Notes: generated from the letters alone by a model not told the origin. Numbered from the stretch's first letter, positions 1 to 6,265 are shown. The stretch: DNA of 6,337 nt from Prevotellaceae bacterium (GCA_031289385.1 JAITPP010000059.1:1-6337), one strand, 5' to 3'. Translations and numbers: made by a program.

Positions 1-809
1 AAGATAATATTACTTCCATCTGATTGAGGCGGAGTTGCTGCGACAAATTTCGCACTGAATTTGATAAGTTTTTTCATTTCGCTATCCGATTTAACACGCT
101 CAAACTTATCTTCATCCGTATTATAATTATTTATCTTTTGCCCCAATTTTTGCTTGATAAGTTCCATAACAGATCTTACGATAGGACTATTGGCTGTTGA
201 ATTAGTTGTTGGACTTGTTTGTGCTACATTAGTCGGAGTTGGTTGTTTCTGTACAGGTGTCTGTGTTGGCGTTGGTTTCGGTGTTATTGTTGGTGTTGGC
301 GTTGGTTTTGGTGTCGATTTTGGTATTTCCGTTTTAACGTCATCGTCATTCTTTTCTTTAAACATTTCTTCGGCAATAGCATTAATGACATCCAGCAAAT
401 CATTTATTCCTTTTTTTGTTGATTTTGAGCCGCTAAACTCTATTGCTGCCGTACTAACTTCTACCAATCTATACGCAATTCGGTAATTTATTCCGATTTT
501 TCTTATACTTGCGTAACAAGCATAATCAGCACCGGCTGCTTTTCCTATTTCCAACAATTGTTCGTCGTCAACTGCTCCCGATTGCTGAAAATCGTACTCT
601 TTTAGAAGTTGTGCGTAATTGGCTCGTTCTAAAAGTATATATTTGTCGGAATTATAAATACCTTCGCCAAGCGCATCTAAAATAGCGCCTTTTACATCTT
701 CGTCAACGGCATTTCCTATTGATTCGAAGATGGCTACTTTCTTTTTTTCCTGTCCGTAAACTGTACTAATACATAAACAGATGAGTAATAAGGTAAATAT
801 CTTTTTCAT
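1..809 (-). CDS. Exported CsgG/TolB-like domain protein, partial (C-terminus beyond window)
   Basis: The reading frame is open from an ATG at 809 to the left edge with no stop, giving at least 269 codons. Residues 1-19 are a signal peptide (MKKIFTLLLICLCISTVYG, cleavage before Gln20). Residues about 24-150 form a CsgG/TolB-like alpha/beta domain. Visible hallmarks are VAIFES near the start, an LLERANYAQLLKE helix, FQQSGAVDDEQ, and IGKAAGADYACYAS. A low-complexity Pro/Thr/Lys linker (about residues 165-205) follows. A hydrophilic segment (RSVMELIKQKL, later KKLIKFSAKFVAATPP) then leads off the window, and I do not recognise it. The first 150 residues differ from the upstream paralogue at only six positions. 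The gene starts 44 bp after that paralogue's stop and is probably the fourth gene of the same transcript. CsgG-like domains of this kind occur in periplasmic or outer-membrane-associated proteins; the specific role is unknown. Existence of the gene is well supported, its function is not. Confidence 0.85.
   Translation of the reverse strand, partial: MKKIFTLLLICLCISTVYGQEKKKVAIFESIGNAVDEDVKGAILDALGEGIYNSDKYILLERANYAQLLKEYDFQQSGAVDDEQLLEIGKAAGADYACYASIRKIGINYRIAYRLVEVSTAAIEFSGSKSTKKGINDLLDVINAIAEEMFKEKNDDDVKTEIPKSTPKPTPTPTITPKPTPTQTPVQKQPTPTNVAQTSPTTNSTANSPIVRSVMELIKQKLGQKINNYNTDEDKFERVKSDSEMKKLIKFSAKFVAATPPQSDGSNII
332..809 (-). repeat. Duplicated segment, copy 1 (pairs with 1201-1678)
   Basis: The first ~159 codons of the two tandem CsgG-like genes align without a gap at a constant offset of 869 bp. 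Identity is roughly 90% or more by eye at the DNA level, with six amino-acid differences in the first 150 residues. Similarity fades at about 332/1201, just after the EEMF motif, and does not extend clearly upstream of the start codons. This indicates a recent duplication or gene conversion limited to the N-terminal module. Confidence 0.85.
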
Positions 810-853
810 TTTATTATTATTAGTTGATAAATTCTTTATACATACGCCACTAT

Positions 854-1678
854 TCACTTAATTTTTGTTATTTTGTCATATTCTTTTTTACCTTCTTCGT
901 TGCTTTTGAGTTGAAGACTATTGGGATTTACACGAATAAAATATTCTTTTCCAAATTCAATATTTACATTCAAAAATAAACTTCCCGCATTCACAATGGC
1001 TACACCTTCTTTGTTTACTTTAATATCTGCTTTTGATTTATTCGACAAAGAAACTGCATGGCTACCATTTAGTGTTATCTGATATGACACCAGAGAGCCT
1101 ACGAAATTTCCCGGACGATAAATGTGTAGAGTAGCATAATTTTCAGTATTAATATTCACAGTAGGGGCAGGCTTCTGTATAGGTTCTTGTGTGATTGCCT
1201 TTTTAACGTTGCTGCTGTTCTTGTCTGTAAACATTTCTTCGGCAATAGCATTAATGACATCCAGCAAATCATTAACCCCTTTTTGAGTGGATTTTGAGCC
1301 GCTAAATTCTATGGCTGCCGTGCTGACTTCCACCAATCTATAAGCAATTCGGTAGTTTATCCCGATTTTCCTTACACTCGCATAGCAGGCATAATCTGCT
1401 CCTGCTGCTTTTCCTATCTCTAATAATTGTTCGTCGTCAACCGCGCCCGATTGTTGAAAATCGTACTCTTTTAGAAGTTGTGCATAATTGGCGCGTTCTA
1501 AAAGTATGTATTTGTTGGAATTATAAATGCCCTCGCCAAGCGCATCCAAGATAGCGCCTTTTACGTCTTCATCAACAGCGTTTCCTATTGATTCGAAGAT
1601 GGCTACTTTCTTTTTTTCCTGTCCGTAAACGGTACTCACACATAAACAGATGAGTAATAAGATAAATATTTTTTTCAT
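854..1678 (-). CDS. Exported protein with CsgG/TolB-like and DUF2846-like domains
   Basis: This is a 274-residue protein starting at the ATG at 1678, directly at the signal peptide MKKIFILLLICLCVSTVYG (cleavage before Gln20). Residues about 24-150 are a CsgG/TolB-like domain with LLERANYAQLLKEYDF, QQSGAVDD and EIGKAAGADYACYASVR. A short linker rich in Pro, Gln and Asn (about 155-180) joins it to residues 181-258, which resemble DUF2846: ATLHIYRPGNFVGS, a predicted strand with ITLNG, then NVNIEFGKEYFIRV. DUF2846 is a small beta domain found in secreted and lipid-anchored bacterial proteins and has no established biochemical role. Cys11 and Cys13 lie in the signal peptide, but neither sits in a good lipobox, so ordinary signal peptidase I cleavage is more likely. 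The gene lies 26 bp after the LPP20-like gene and 44 bp before its own partial paralogue, consistent with an operon. Domain calls are made by eye; cellular function is unknown. Confidence 0.9.
   Translation of the reverse strand: MKKIFILLLICLCVSTVYGQEKKKVAIFESIGNAVDEDVKGAILDALGEGIYNSNKYILLERANYAQLLKEYDFQQSGAVDDEQLLEIGKAAGADYACYASVRKIGINYRIAYRLVEVSTAAIEFSGSKSTQKGVNDLLDVINAIAEEMFTDKNSSNVKKAITQEPIQKPAPTVNINTENYATLHIYRPGNFVGSLVSYQITLNGSHAVSLSNKSKADIKVNKEGVAIVNAGSLFLNVNIEFGKEYFIRVNPNSLQLKSNEEGKKEYDKITKIK
1201..1678 (-). repeat. Duplicated segment, copy 2 (pairs with 332-809)
   Basis: This is the partner of the segment at 332-809, with the same length and orientation. It encodes the signal peptide and CsgG/TolB-like domain of the DUF2846-containing paralogue. 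Beyond its end the two genes encode unrelated C-terminal parts. Confidence 0.85.
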
Positions 1679-1704
1679 TTTCTTAATGTATAGATGTATA
1701 AAAA

Positions 1705-2820
1705 TTAATTTTTCATTTTAGATAAAACTTTTTCCAGAATTTTCTGTTTCAACGCAGGAAGTTTAAAGGCTTTTGTTGCTGCGTCTTCGGGCGATTTACC
1801 TGCTGCATAAGTATTTGGGTCGTTGAAAATAGAAAAATCTACTGTTTTCTTGTTTGTTATTTTATTGTATAGCGTACCTTTTACGTTGGCGTAATACGAA
1901 ATAATGCTTAACTTTCCTGTTCCGTCGCTGCGTTGCGTGGTGTAGGCTGTCAGCGTTAGCGTGTAATCGGCTTCGGCATCGTCTTCCACAATGCTGCAAT
2001 CGTTTTCGCTAAATGCTTGTTTCACAATATCGCAAATAATATTTGGGTCGCTGTCGAAAGCATCGTCTTTGCCGCCTTTGTATTCGTATTTGCAATCGAC
2101 ATATACAAAGGTGCTTTGTTCGAGGTTAATCAGGCGTTGCGATATCGTGTGCGCCAAGTCTTTGCTGCGTTCGGTTTGCAAGGCATCGTCGTCGGCTTGA
2201 GAATTTACGGCAACAAGCAAATCCTGATAAAATTCTATGCTTTTAAATAGATTTTTCACCTCGTCGCACTTGCGAAATGCACTTATTTTTTTGCCTGCCG
2301 CCGCCAACTGTTCCGATACTCCCAAAGCCGTTTCAATCTTATTCAAATCCAAAATGATTTGTTTTTTGTAATAATTGAACAAATCGGCTTTGCTGACGTA
2401 CGAAAACGCATAAACGGTGTTATTGCTTTTGTCGTAATAAGTTTCTACGTTCATTCCGATAATTTCGGCATTGGCGGATTTTTCCGAAGAACTGAGAAAA
2501 GTTGAGTATTCGTCATAATTTTCATTTTGGCTTATGCTGACTGTTTTTGAACTTGTTGTGCTTGAAACAACCACCCGCAAATTTTCCAAAAGAGCCGACT
2601 GAGCGGCTGTTGTTGTTCGTTCAATCGCCTTTTGGGTGTTCTCGCCTGCGTTGGTATTTCCTTCGGCAAAACCTGTAATAAAAACATCTTTGGGAAATTG
2701 CGCATTTCTGCTGTTTGCATCAAGCCACAGCGGTTTGTTCTGCCCAAAAAGCGGCAGAGAAAATATCAAACAGATACAAAATAGTATAACTTTATTTATG
2801 TAAAGACTATTCTTCAGCAT
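1705..2820 (-). CDS. Exported LPP20-like protein
   Basis: I place the start at the ATG at 2820, giving 371 residues, because it opens directly into a signal peptide (MLKNSLYINK, then a hydrophobic stretch to LPLFG, cleavage before Gln27). An in-frame ATG 34 codons upstream would bury that signal and run inside the preceding gene. Residues about 29-152 resemble the LPP20 family: PLWLDANSR, VFITGFAEG, an Ala/Thr-rich helix with KAIERTTTAAQSALLENL, and a closing strand TVYAFSYVSKADLFNYYKKQ. A helical middle (about 155-232) follows. The C-terminal alpha/beta part (about 233-371) contains STFVYVDCKYEY, EADYTLTLTAYTTQRSDG and YYANVKGTLYNKITNK, a pattern reminiscent of CsgG/LpoB-type periplasmic domains. 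There is no lipobox, so the mature protein is probably soluble and periplasmic despite the lipoprotein family name. The start overlaps the upstream gene by 14 bp, which suggests translational coupling. Function is not known. Confidence 0.85.
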   Translation of the reverse strand: MLKNSLYINKVILFCICLIFSLPLFGQNKPLWLDANSRNAQFPKDVFITGFAEGNTNAGENTQKAIERTTTAAQSALLENLRVVVSSTTSSKTVSISQNENYDEYSTFLSSSEKSANAEIIGMNVETYYDKSNNTVYAFSYVSKADLFNYYKKQIILDLNKIETALGVSEQLAAAGKKISAFRKCDEVKNLFKSIEFYQDLLVAVNSQADDDALQTERSKDLAHTISQRLINLEQSTFVYVDCKYEYKGGKDDAFDSDPNIICDIVKQAFSENDCSIVEDDAEADYTLTLTAYTTQRSDGTGKLSIISYYANVKGTLYNKITNKKTVDFSIFNDPNTYAAGKSPEDAATKAFKLPALKQKILEKVLSKMKN

Positions 2821-3493
2821 TTTCAGTTTCCGATTCTTCCAAAGATTTATTGACAAAATCACGTATAAGTTCTGCTTTTTCAATTGTAAGTTTTGATTCT
2901 TTGATAGCGCTTTCCAACGCACCTTTTTGTACGGCTGCCTTTCGTACTAAATCTACAAGAAAAAGTATCTGAAACGAATTTGTTCCATCGCCATTTTCTT
3001 TGATAAGCGAAAAACTCGGCGTAAGAATTCCACTTACATTTGCTTTTGCGGCTCTGCTAAATCCTGTAACCAATGTATTGGTTTCGTCGCCTGTGGTAAT
3101 ATCAGCATTTAGTAGTTGGTCGCCAGTTCCTTTCATTTCAGCGTTCAATTCTGTGGTAAGTTGTCCTTGTGCCTGAAATTGCGCCATTTGTTTACACGCA
3201 TCTATCGAACGGCATTTGCTTACTAATCCTGTTGTAAAATCATACTTTTCAGGATTTTCATTAAGTTTGTTTTGCAATTCAATAGCAGCAAGTTCAAGTG
3301 TTCGGTAATCGCCTGAAATTTTCCAACCGCCTTTTTCCCATTCTTTAACTTTTTCTTTGAAGTTTTTCTCTTCCTGTTTTTTCTCTTGTTTAGCATTTTT
3401 CTTGCTTACTTGCGCAGATGCGCTTTCAGATACAGATACCAATAACGCTATCGACATAATTGTCGTCAAAATAATTTTACAATAATTTTTCAT
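2807..3493 (-). CDS. Exported protein of unknown family, possibly divergent LPP20-like
   Basis: I place the start at the ATG at 3493 (228 residues), since MKNYCKIILTTIMSIALLVSVSESASA is a textbook signal peptide with cleavage before Gln28. The in-frame ATG at 3532 adds 13 very basic residues and is less likely. After the signal comes a Lys/Glu-rich, probably helical stretch (about 29-52). Then GGWKISGDYRTLELAAIELQNKL, a pair of cysteines (Cys94 and Cys100) that could form a disulphide, an AQFQAQGQLTTELNAEMKG helix, ANVSGILTPSFSLIKE, and a strand GTNSFQILFLVDLVRK. The order of Ala-rich helices followed by a K-[x]n-DG-like turn and a hydrophobic strand loosely recalls LPP20 proteins, but I do not assign it with confidence. 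The tail is acidic (ESETENAEE) and ends in TAG 14 bp inside the next gene. As the first gene after the long intergenic region it probably heads the operon. Confidence 0.82.
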   Translation of the reverse strand: MKNYCKIILTTIMSIALLVSVSESASAQVSKKNAKQEKKQEEKNFKEKVKEWEKGGWKISGDYRTLELAAIELQNKLNENPEKYDFTTGLVSKCRSIDACKQMAQFQAQGQLTTELNAEMKGTGDQLLNADITTGDETNTLVTGFSRAAKANVSGILTPSFSLIKENGDGTNSFQILFLVDLVRKAAVQKGALESAIKESKLTIEKAELIRDFVNKSLEESETENAEE

Positions 3494-3607
3494 ATTCTTT
3501 TTTTGTTTTACGTCCTTCCTTTTTATGGACATTTTGTTTATTAATTTATTTATTAATTTTCTTTATTTTTTGTAACTTTTTTTTCTCATTTTTAATTTTT
3601 TATTCAG

Positions 3608-3634
3608 TTTGTCCCATAATTTACATTATGTTAA
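3608..3634. repeat. 27-bp inverted repeat, left arm
   Basis: This arm is a perfect 27-nt reverse complement of 3740-3766. It contains TTTGTCCC at its outer end and GTTAA at its inner end. Within the arm, CATAAT (3615-3620), a 4-nt centre and ATTATG (3625-3630) form a small hyphenated palindrome. That arrangement would suit a dimeric DNA-binding protein or a pair of recombinase half-sites. Confidence 0.9.
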
Positions 3635-3739
3635 GTTTTAAACTAAATAAAATCAGTATATTATATTTATCTGGGGTTTAAAAAAGCAGATTGTTAAATT
3701 TGTAAAATATTGAAAATTAAGTTAAATTCGCGGCGAAAA
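3635..3739. other. 105-bp segment between inverted repeats; candidate invertible element or MITE
   Basis: This is an AT-rich, non-coding segment bounded by perfect inverted repeats, with no open frame of any length. It contains a plus-strand TAAATTTG box at 3695-3702. Size and layout resemble Bacteroidota invertible promoters, but no invertase gene is visible in the window. A small non-autonomous transposable element or a long transcript hairpin would look the same. Confidence 0.45.
3695..3702 (+). promoter_or_regulatory. Candidate -7 box TAAATTTG inside the inverted-repeat segment
   Basis: The octamer fits the Bacteroidota consensus TAnnTTTG exactly. There is no good TTTG -33 element about 20 bp upstream (the sequence there is TTATCTGGGG), so it is only a candidate. 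As drawn it points toward the transporter gene, about 415 bp away. If the segment were flipped it would point toward the exported-protein operon, with transcription starting roughly 170 bp from that operon's first ATG. Confidence 0.35.
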
Positions 3740-3766
3740 TTAACATAATGTAAATTATGGGACAAA
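3740..3766. repeat. 27-bp inverted repeat, right arm
   Basis: This is the perfect inverted copy of 3608-3634, starting TTAACATAATG and ending GGGACAAA, 105 bp away from the left arm. The inner palindrome is CATAAT (3744-3749) and ATTATG (3754-3759) around GTAA. The whole bounded unit is 159 bp. I see no convincing target-site duplication in the flanks. Confidence 0.9.
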
Positions 3767-3818
3767 AAATTTTGTACGAAGTGTTAAAAAATAGGATATT
3801 GAGGTAAAAATGGTAGGG

Positions 3819-3826
3819 CAAATGTA
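3819..3826 (-). promoter_or_regulatory. Candidate -7 box TACATTTG for the exported-protein operon
   Basis: Read on the minus strand the octamer is TACATTTG, an exact TAnnTTTG match. A TTGACA-like stretch lies upstream inside the first 17-bp repeat, but closer than the usual Bacteroidota spacing. If used, the leader would be about 320 nt long and would carry both arms of the inverted repeat, which could fold into a 27-bp stem. This is the only such box I found on the minus strand between 3494 and 3850. Confidence 0.35.
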
Positions 3827-3829
3827 TAA

Positions 3830-3939
3830 AAAGTTTGTCAAGTTATAAAGTTTTTAAAGTTATAAAGTTTGTCAAGTTATAAAGTTTGTCAAGTTATAAA
3901 GTTTGTCAAGTTATAAAGTTATAAAGTTTTTAAAGTTAT
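3830..3939. repeat. 17-bp tandem repeat array
   Basis: The array has six full 17-bp units and one 8-bp partial unit. Type A is AAAGTTTGTCAAGTTAT and type B is AAAGTTTTTAAAGTTAT. The order is A (3830), B (3847), A (3864), A (3881), A (3898), an 8-bp AAAGTTAT (3915-3922), B (3923-3939). The units abut with no unique spacers, so this is not a CRISPR array. It lies between the inverted-repeat segment and the heptad array; copy number is likely to vary by slippage. Confidence 0.95.
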
Positions 3940-3962
3940 AAAGAGGTTTAAGGTGGAGTGAG

Positions 3963-4039
3963 TACTGAATACGGAATACTGAATACGGAATACAGAATAT
4001 TGAATACTGAATACGGAATACTGAATACTGAATACGGAG
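3963..4039. repeat. 7-bp tandem repeat array, eleven units (TACTGAA/TACGGAA)
   Basis: Eleven contiguous heptads fill exactly 77 bp. Units are mostly TACTGAA or TACGGAA, partly alternating, with single variants TACAGAA, TATTGAA and a final TACGGAG. The array ends about 80 bp before the transporter start codon, so unit-number change could alter spacing to upstream elements but not the coding frame. Confidence 0.95.
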
Positions 4040-4069
4040 TTTTTTCAAAATATTTTCACAAAAATTTAA

Positions 4070-4097
4070 TTGGTTTCTTATTTTTTTTATAATTTAG
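4070..4097 (+). promoter_or_regulatory. Possible promoter of the OPT transporter
   Basis: TTGG at 4070-4073 and TAATTTAG at 4090-4097 (one mismatch to TAnnTTTG) are separated by 16 bp, somewhat short of the usual spacing of about 19-21 bp. The match would leave a very short leader before the ATG at 4119. It is the best candidate near the gene but imperfect. Confidence 0.3.
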
Positions 4098-4118
4098 CCG
4101 TTCAAAATATTAACGAAT

Positions 4119-6122
4119 ATGGAAAATAACGAAGAAAAAATTATCGGATTGCCTGATAATGCTTTTACAGAACTCAAACAGGGCGAAGAGTACAGCCCTA
4201 TAATGCCGGCAAATAAAAAATTTCCCGAAGCAAACATTTGGTCTGTTTTGTGGGGACTGCTGATGGCTGTTTTGTTTTCGGCGGCAGCTGCATATTTAGG
4301 TTTAAAAGTAGGGCAGGTTTTTGAGGCGGCAATACCTATTGCAATTATCGCCGTAGGACTTTCGACGGTAACAAAACGCAAAAACGCTCTTGGCGAAAAC
4401 GTAATAATACAATCGATAGGCGCATGTTCGGGCGTGATTGTTGCAGGTGCAATTTTTACGCTGCCTGCGCTGTATATTCTGCAAGCAAAATATCCCGATA
4501 TGACGGTATCGTTTATACAGATATTTATGAGTTCGCTGTTGGGCGGTATTTTGGGAATTTTGTTTTTAATTCCTTTTCGAAAATATTTTGTTAAAGATAT
4601 GCACGGAAAATATCCTTTTCCTGAGGCTACGGCTACAACACAAGTGCTTGTTTCGGGCGAAAAGGGAGGAAGTCAGGCAAAACCGCTGATAATTGCAGGA
4701 ATTATAGGCGGGCTTTACGATTTTATCGTTGCAACTTTCGGCGCGTGGAGTGAAACATTCAGCAGCACGGTTTGCGAATGGGGACAACAGGTTGCCGACA
4801 AAGCAAAACTTTATTTCGGAATAAACACAGGCGCAGCCGTTCTCGGACTTGGATATATCATCGGGTTAAGATATGCGGCGATTATATGTTTCGGCTCGTT
4901 TTTGGTGTGGTTTGTAATTATACCGCTGTTGCCACTGCTTGGCGACGCTACATTGCACACACTGAATCCCGCTGTTGGCGGAACAATAAGCGAAATGCCG
5001 CCCGCAACAATATTCAGTTCGTTTGCCCGACACATTGGCATTGGCGGCATTGCAGTTGCGGGAATTATCGGTATCATAAAATCGTGGAAAATAATAAAAG
5101 GAGCAGTAGGCTTGGTTTCTACCGAAATGAAAAATAAATCGGTTAATGTAAACAAAGAAGTTGCACGTACACAACGCGATTTGTCGATGAAAATAGTTGC
5201 ATTCGGATTGATATTTACGCTACTCGTTATTTTTGCATTCTTTTTCTTTGGAGTGATGGAATTTAATTTACTTCATGCCGTTATCGGGATTTTAGTTGTA
5301 GGCATAATAGCATTTTTGTTTACCACAGTGGCAGCCAACGCCATAGCCATAGTAGGCACAAATCCCGTTTCGGGAATGACGCTGATGACGTTGATACTTG
5401 CATCAGTAATTATGGTTGCCGTAGGATTAAGCGGCGCAACGGGAATTGTAGCGGCGCTCATAATGGGCGGCGTTGTTTGCACGGCATTGTCGATGTCGGG
5501 CGGATTTATTACCGATTTGAAAATAGGATATTGGTTAGGCTCAACGCCTGAGGTACAGCAGAAATGGAAATTTTTGGGCACATTGGTAGCCGCAGCAACA
5601 GTTGGCGGAGTTATGATAATACTTAACGATACTTACGGATTTGTAGGCGAAAACGCCTTGGTAGCCCCGCAGGCAAATGCAATGGCAGCCGTTATCGACC
5701 CGCTAATGTCGGGAACAAGCGCGCCTTGGTTGCTTTACGGCATTGGAGCGATTATTGCAATAATACTGAATTTCTGCGGAATACCTGCATTGGCGTTTGC
5801 ACTTGGCATGTTTATTCCTTTATATCTTAACGTTCCGCTTTTGGTTGGCGGCGCAGTAAGTTGGTATGTTACCACGCGCAGCAAAAACAAAGAACTGAAC
5901 AAATCGCGCGGCGAAAAAGGCACATTGCTCGCTTCGGGACTTATTGCAGGCGGCGCATTGATGGGAGTTGTGAGCGCATCGTTAAAGTTTGGTAATATTG
6001 ATTGGATGATTCTTCCGTGGGCAAAATCGCATGGCGCAGAACTTTTATCTATCGTAATGTATGCGGCATTAATAGGAGTTTTCTTGTGGATGATAATGAA
6101 AAAAAATAAAAAAGTGAATTGA
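4119..6122 (+). CDS. OPT-family oligopeptide/metal-chelate transporter
   Basis: This is a complete 667-residue polytopic membrane protein with more than a dozen hydrophobic segments, starting at the ATG at 4119 and ending in TGA. It matches the prokaryotic OPT (oligopeptide transporter) family, which imports short peptides or metal-chelate compounds using the proton gradient; the substrate of this member cannot be read from sequence. Recognisable family stretches are SAAAAYLGLKVGQVFEAAIP (about 54-73), YPFPEATATTQVLVSGEKGG (165-184), ARTQRDLSMK (349-358), GTNPVSGMT (413-421), DLKIGYWLGSTPEVQQ (466-481), PQANAMAAVIDPLMSG (517-532) and RGEKGTLLASGLIAGGALMGV (597-617). The length is normal for bacterial members. 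From memory the last motif usually reads GEAL where this protein has GGAL, a change of possible interest. The gene stands alone on the plus strand, diverging from the exported-protein operon, and the sequence gives no evidence of a functional link between the two. Confidence 0.95.
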   Translation: MENNEEKIIGLPDNAFTELKQGEEYSPIMPANKKFPEANIWSVLWGLLMAVLFSAAAAYLGLKVGQVFEAAIPIAIIAVGLSTVTKRKNALGENVIIQSIGACSGVIVAGAIFTLPALYILQAKYPDMTVSFIQIFMSSLLGGILGILFLIPFRKYFVKDMHGKYPFPEATATTQVLVSGEKGGSQAKPLIIAGIIGGLYDFIVATFGAWSETFSSTVCEWGQQVADKAKLYFGINTGAAVLGLGYIIGLRYAAIICFGSFLVWFVIIPLLPLLGDATLHTLNPAVGGTISEMPPATIFSSFARHIGIGGIAVAGIIGIIKSWKIIKGAVGLVSTEMKNKSVNVNKEVARTQRDLSMKIVAFGLIFTLLVIFAFFFFGVMEFNLLHAVIGILVVGIIAFLFTTVAANAIAIVGTNPVSGMTLMTLILASVIMVAVGLSGATGIVAALIMGGVVCTALSMSGGFITDLKIGYWLGSTPEVQQKWKFLGTLVAAATVGGVMIILNDTYGFVGENALVAPQANAMAAVIDPLMSGTSAPWLLYGIGAIIAIILNFCGIPALAFALGMFIPLYLNVPLLVGGAVSWYVTTRSKNKELNKSRGEKGTLLASGLIAGGALMGVVSASLKFGNIDWMILPWAKSHGAELLSIVMYAALIGVFLWMIMKKNKKVN

Positions 6123-6131
6123 TGAAAAATA

Positions 6132-6208
6132 GTGGTTAATGATTAATGGTTAATGATTAATGATTAGTGGTTAATGATTAGTGGTTAAAGATTAATGATT
6201 TGTGGTTA
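6132..6208. repeat. 7-bp tandem repeat array, eleven units (ATGATTA/GTGGTTA)
   Basis: Eleven contiguous heptads again cover 77 bp, starting 9 bp after the transporter stop. Units are GTGGTTA, ATGATTA, ATGGTTA, ATGATTA, ATGATTA, GTGGTTA, ATGATTA, GTGGTTA, AAGATTA, ATGATTT, GTGGTTA. The core is NTGRTTA. The sequence is unrelated to the upstream heptads, but period and length are the same. No open frame or terminator hairpin is visible in it. Confidence 0.93.
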
Positions 6209-6265
6209 ATAGCGACTAAATACTAAGTGATGAAAAATAAACAATTTATAACAGATGGCAAAAAA

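Larger units (their letters stand above)
3494..4118. other. Divergent intergenic region, 625 bp, repeat-rich
   Basis: I see no gene here. From left to right it holds a T-rich stretch upstream of the exported-protein operon (3494-3607), the inverted-repeat unit (3608-3766), a short unique stretch with a minus-strand promoter candidate (3767-3829), the 17-bp repeats, the heptad repeats, and about 80 bp of AT-rich leader with a possible transporter promoter. Confidence 0.85.

Noticed and set aside
154..486. Plus-strand open frame rich in Gly, Val and Phe
   Set aside because: It is the antisense of the Pro/Thr linker and CsgG-like domain of the partial minus-strand gene. The repeated GVGVG pattern is just the complement of PT codons.
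1991..2250. Two overlapping plus-strand frames opposite the LPP20-like gene
   Set aside because: They are antisense to a convincing exported protein and have no recognisable features.
2821..2922. N-terminal extension of the LPP20-like gene
   Set aside because: It lies wholly inside the preceding gene, and the signal peptide starts at the internal methionine at 2820.
3494..3532. Thirteen-residue upstream extension of the first operon gene
   Set aside because: It adds a strongly basic stretch before an otherwise standard signal peptide; the ATG at 3493 is the better start.
3608..3766. Insertion sequence with 27-bp terminal repeats
   Set aside because: The interior is 105 bp with no transposase, and I found no flanking target duplication. 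A non-autonomous element remains possible and is kept as an alternative in the findings.
3830..3939. CRISPR array
   Set aside because: The 17-bp units abut directly with no unique spacers, and no cas gene is present.
4094..5923. Several open frames on both strands within the transporter gene
   Set aside because: They are shadows of the 667-residue transporter frame, which has clear family motifs and membrane segments throughout; none shows a recognisable domain.
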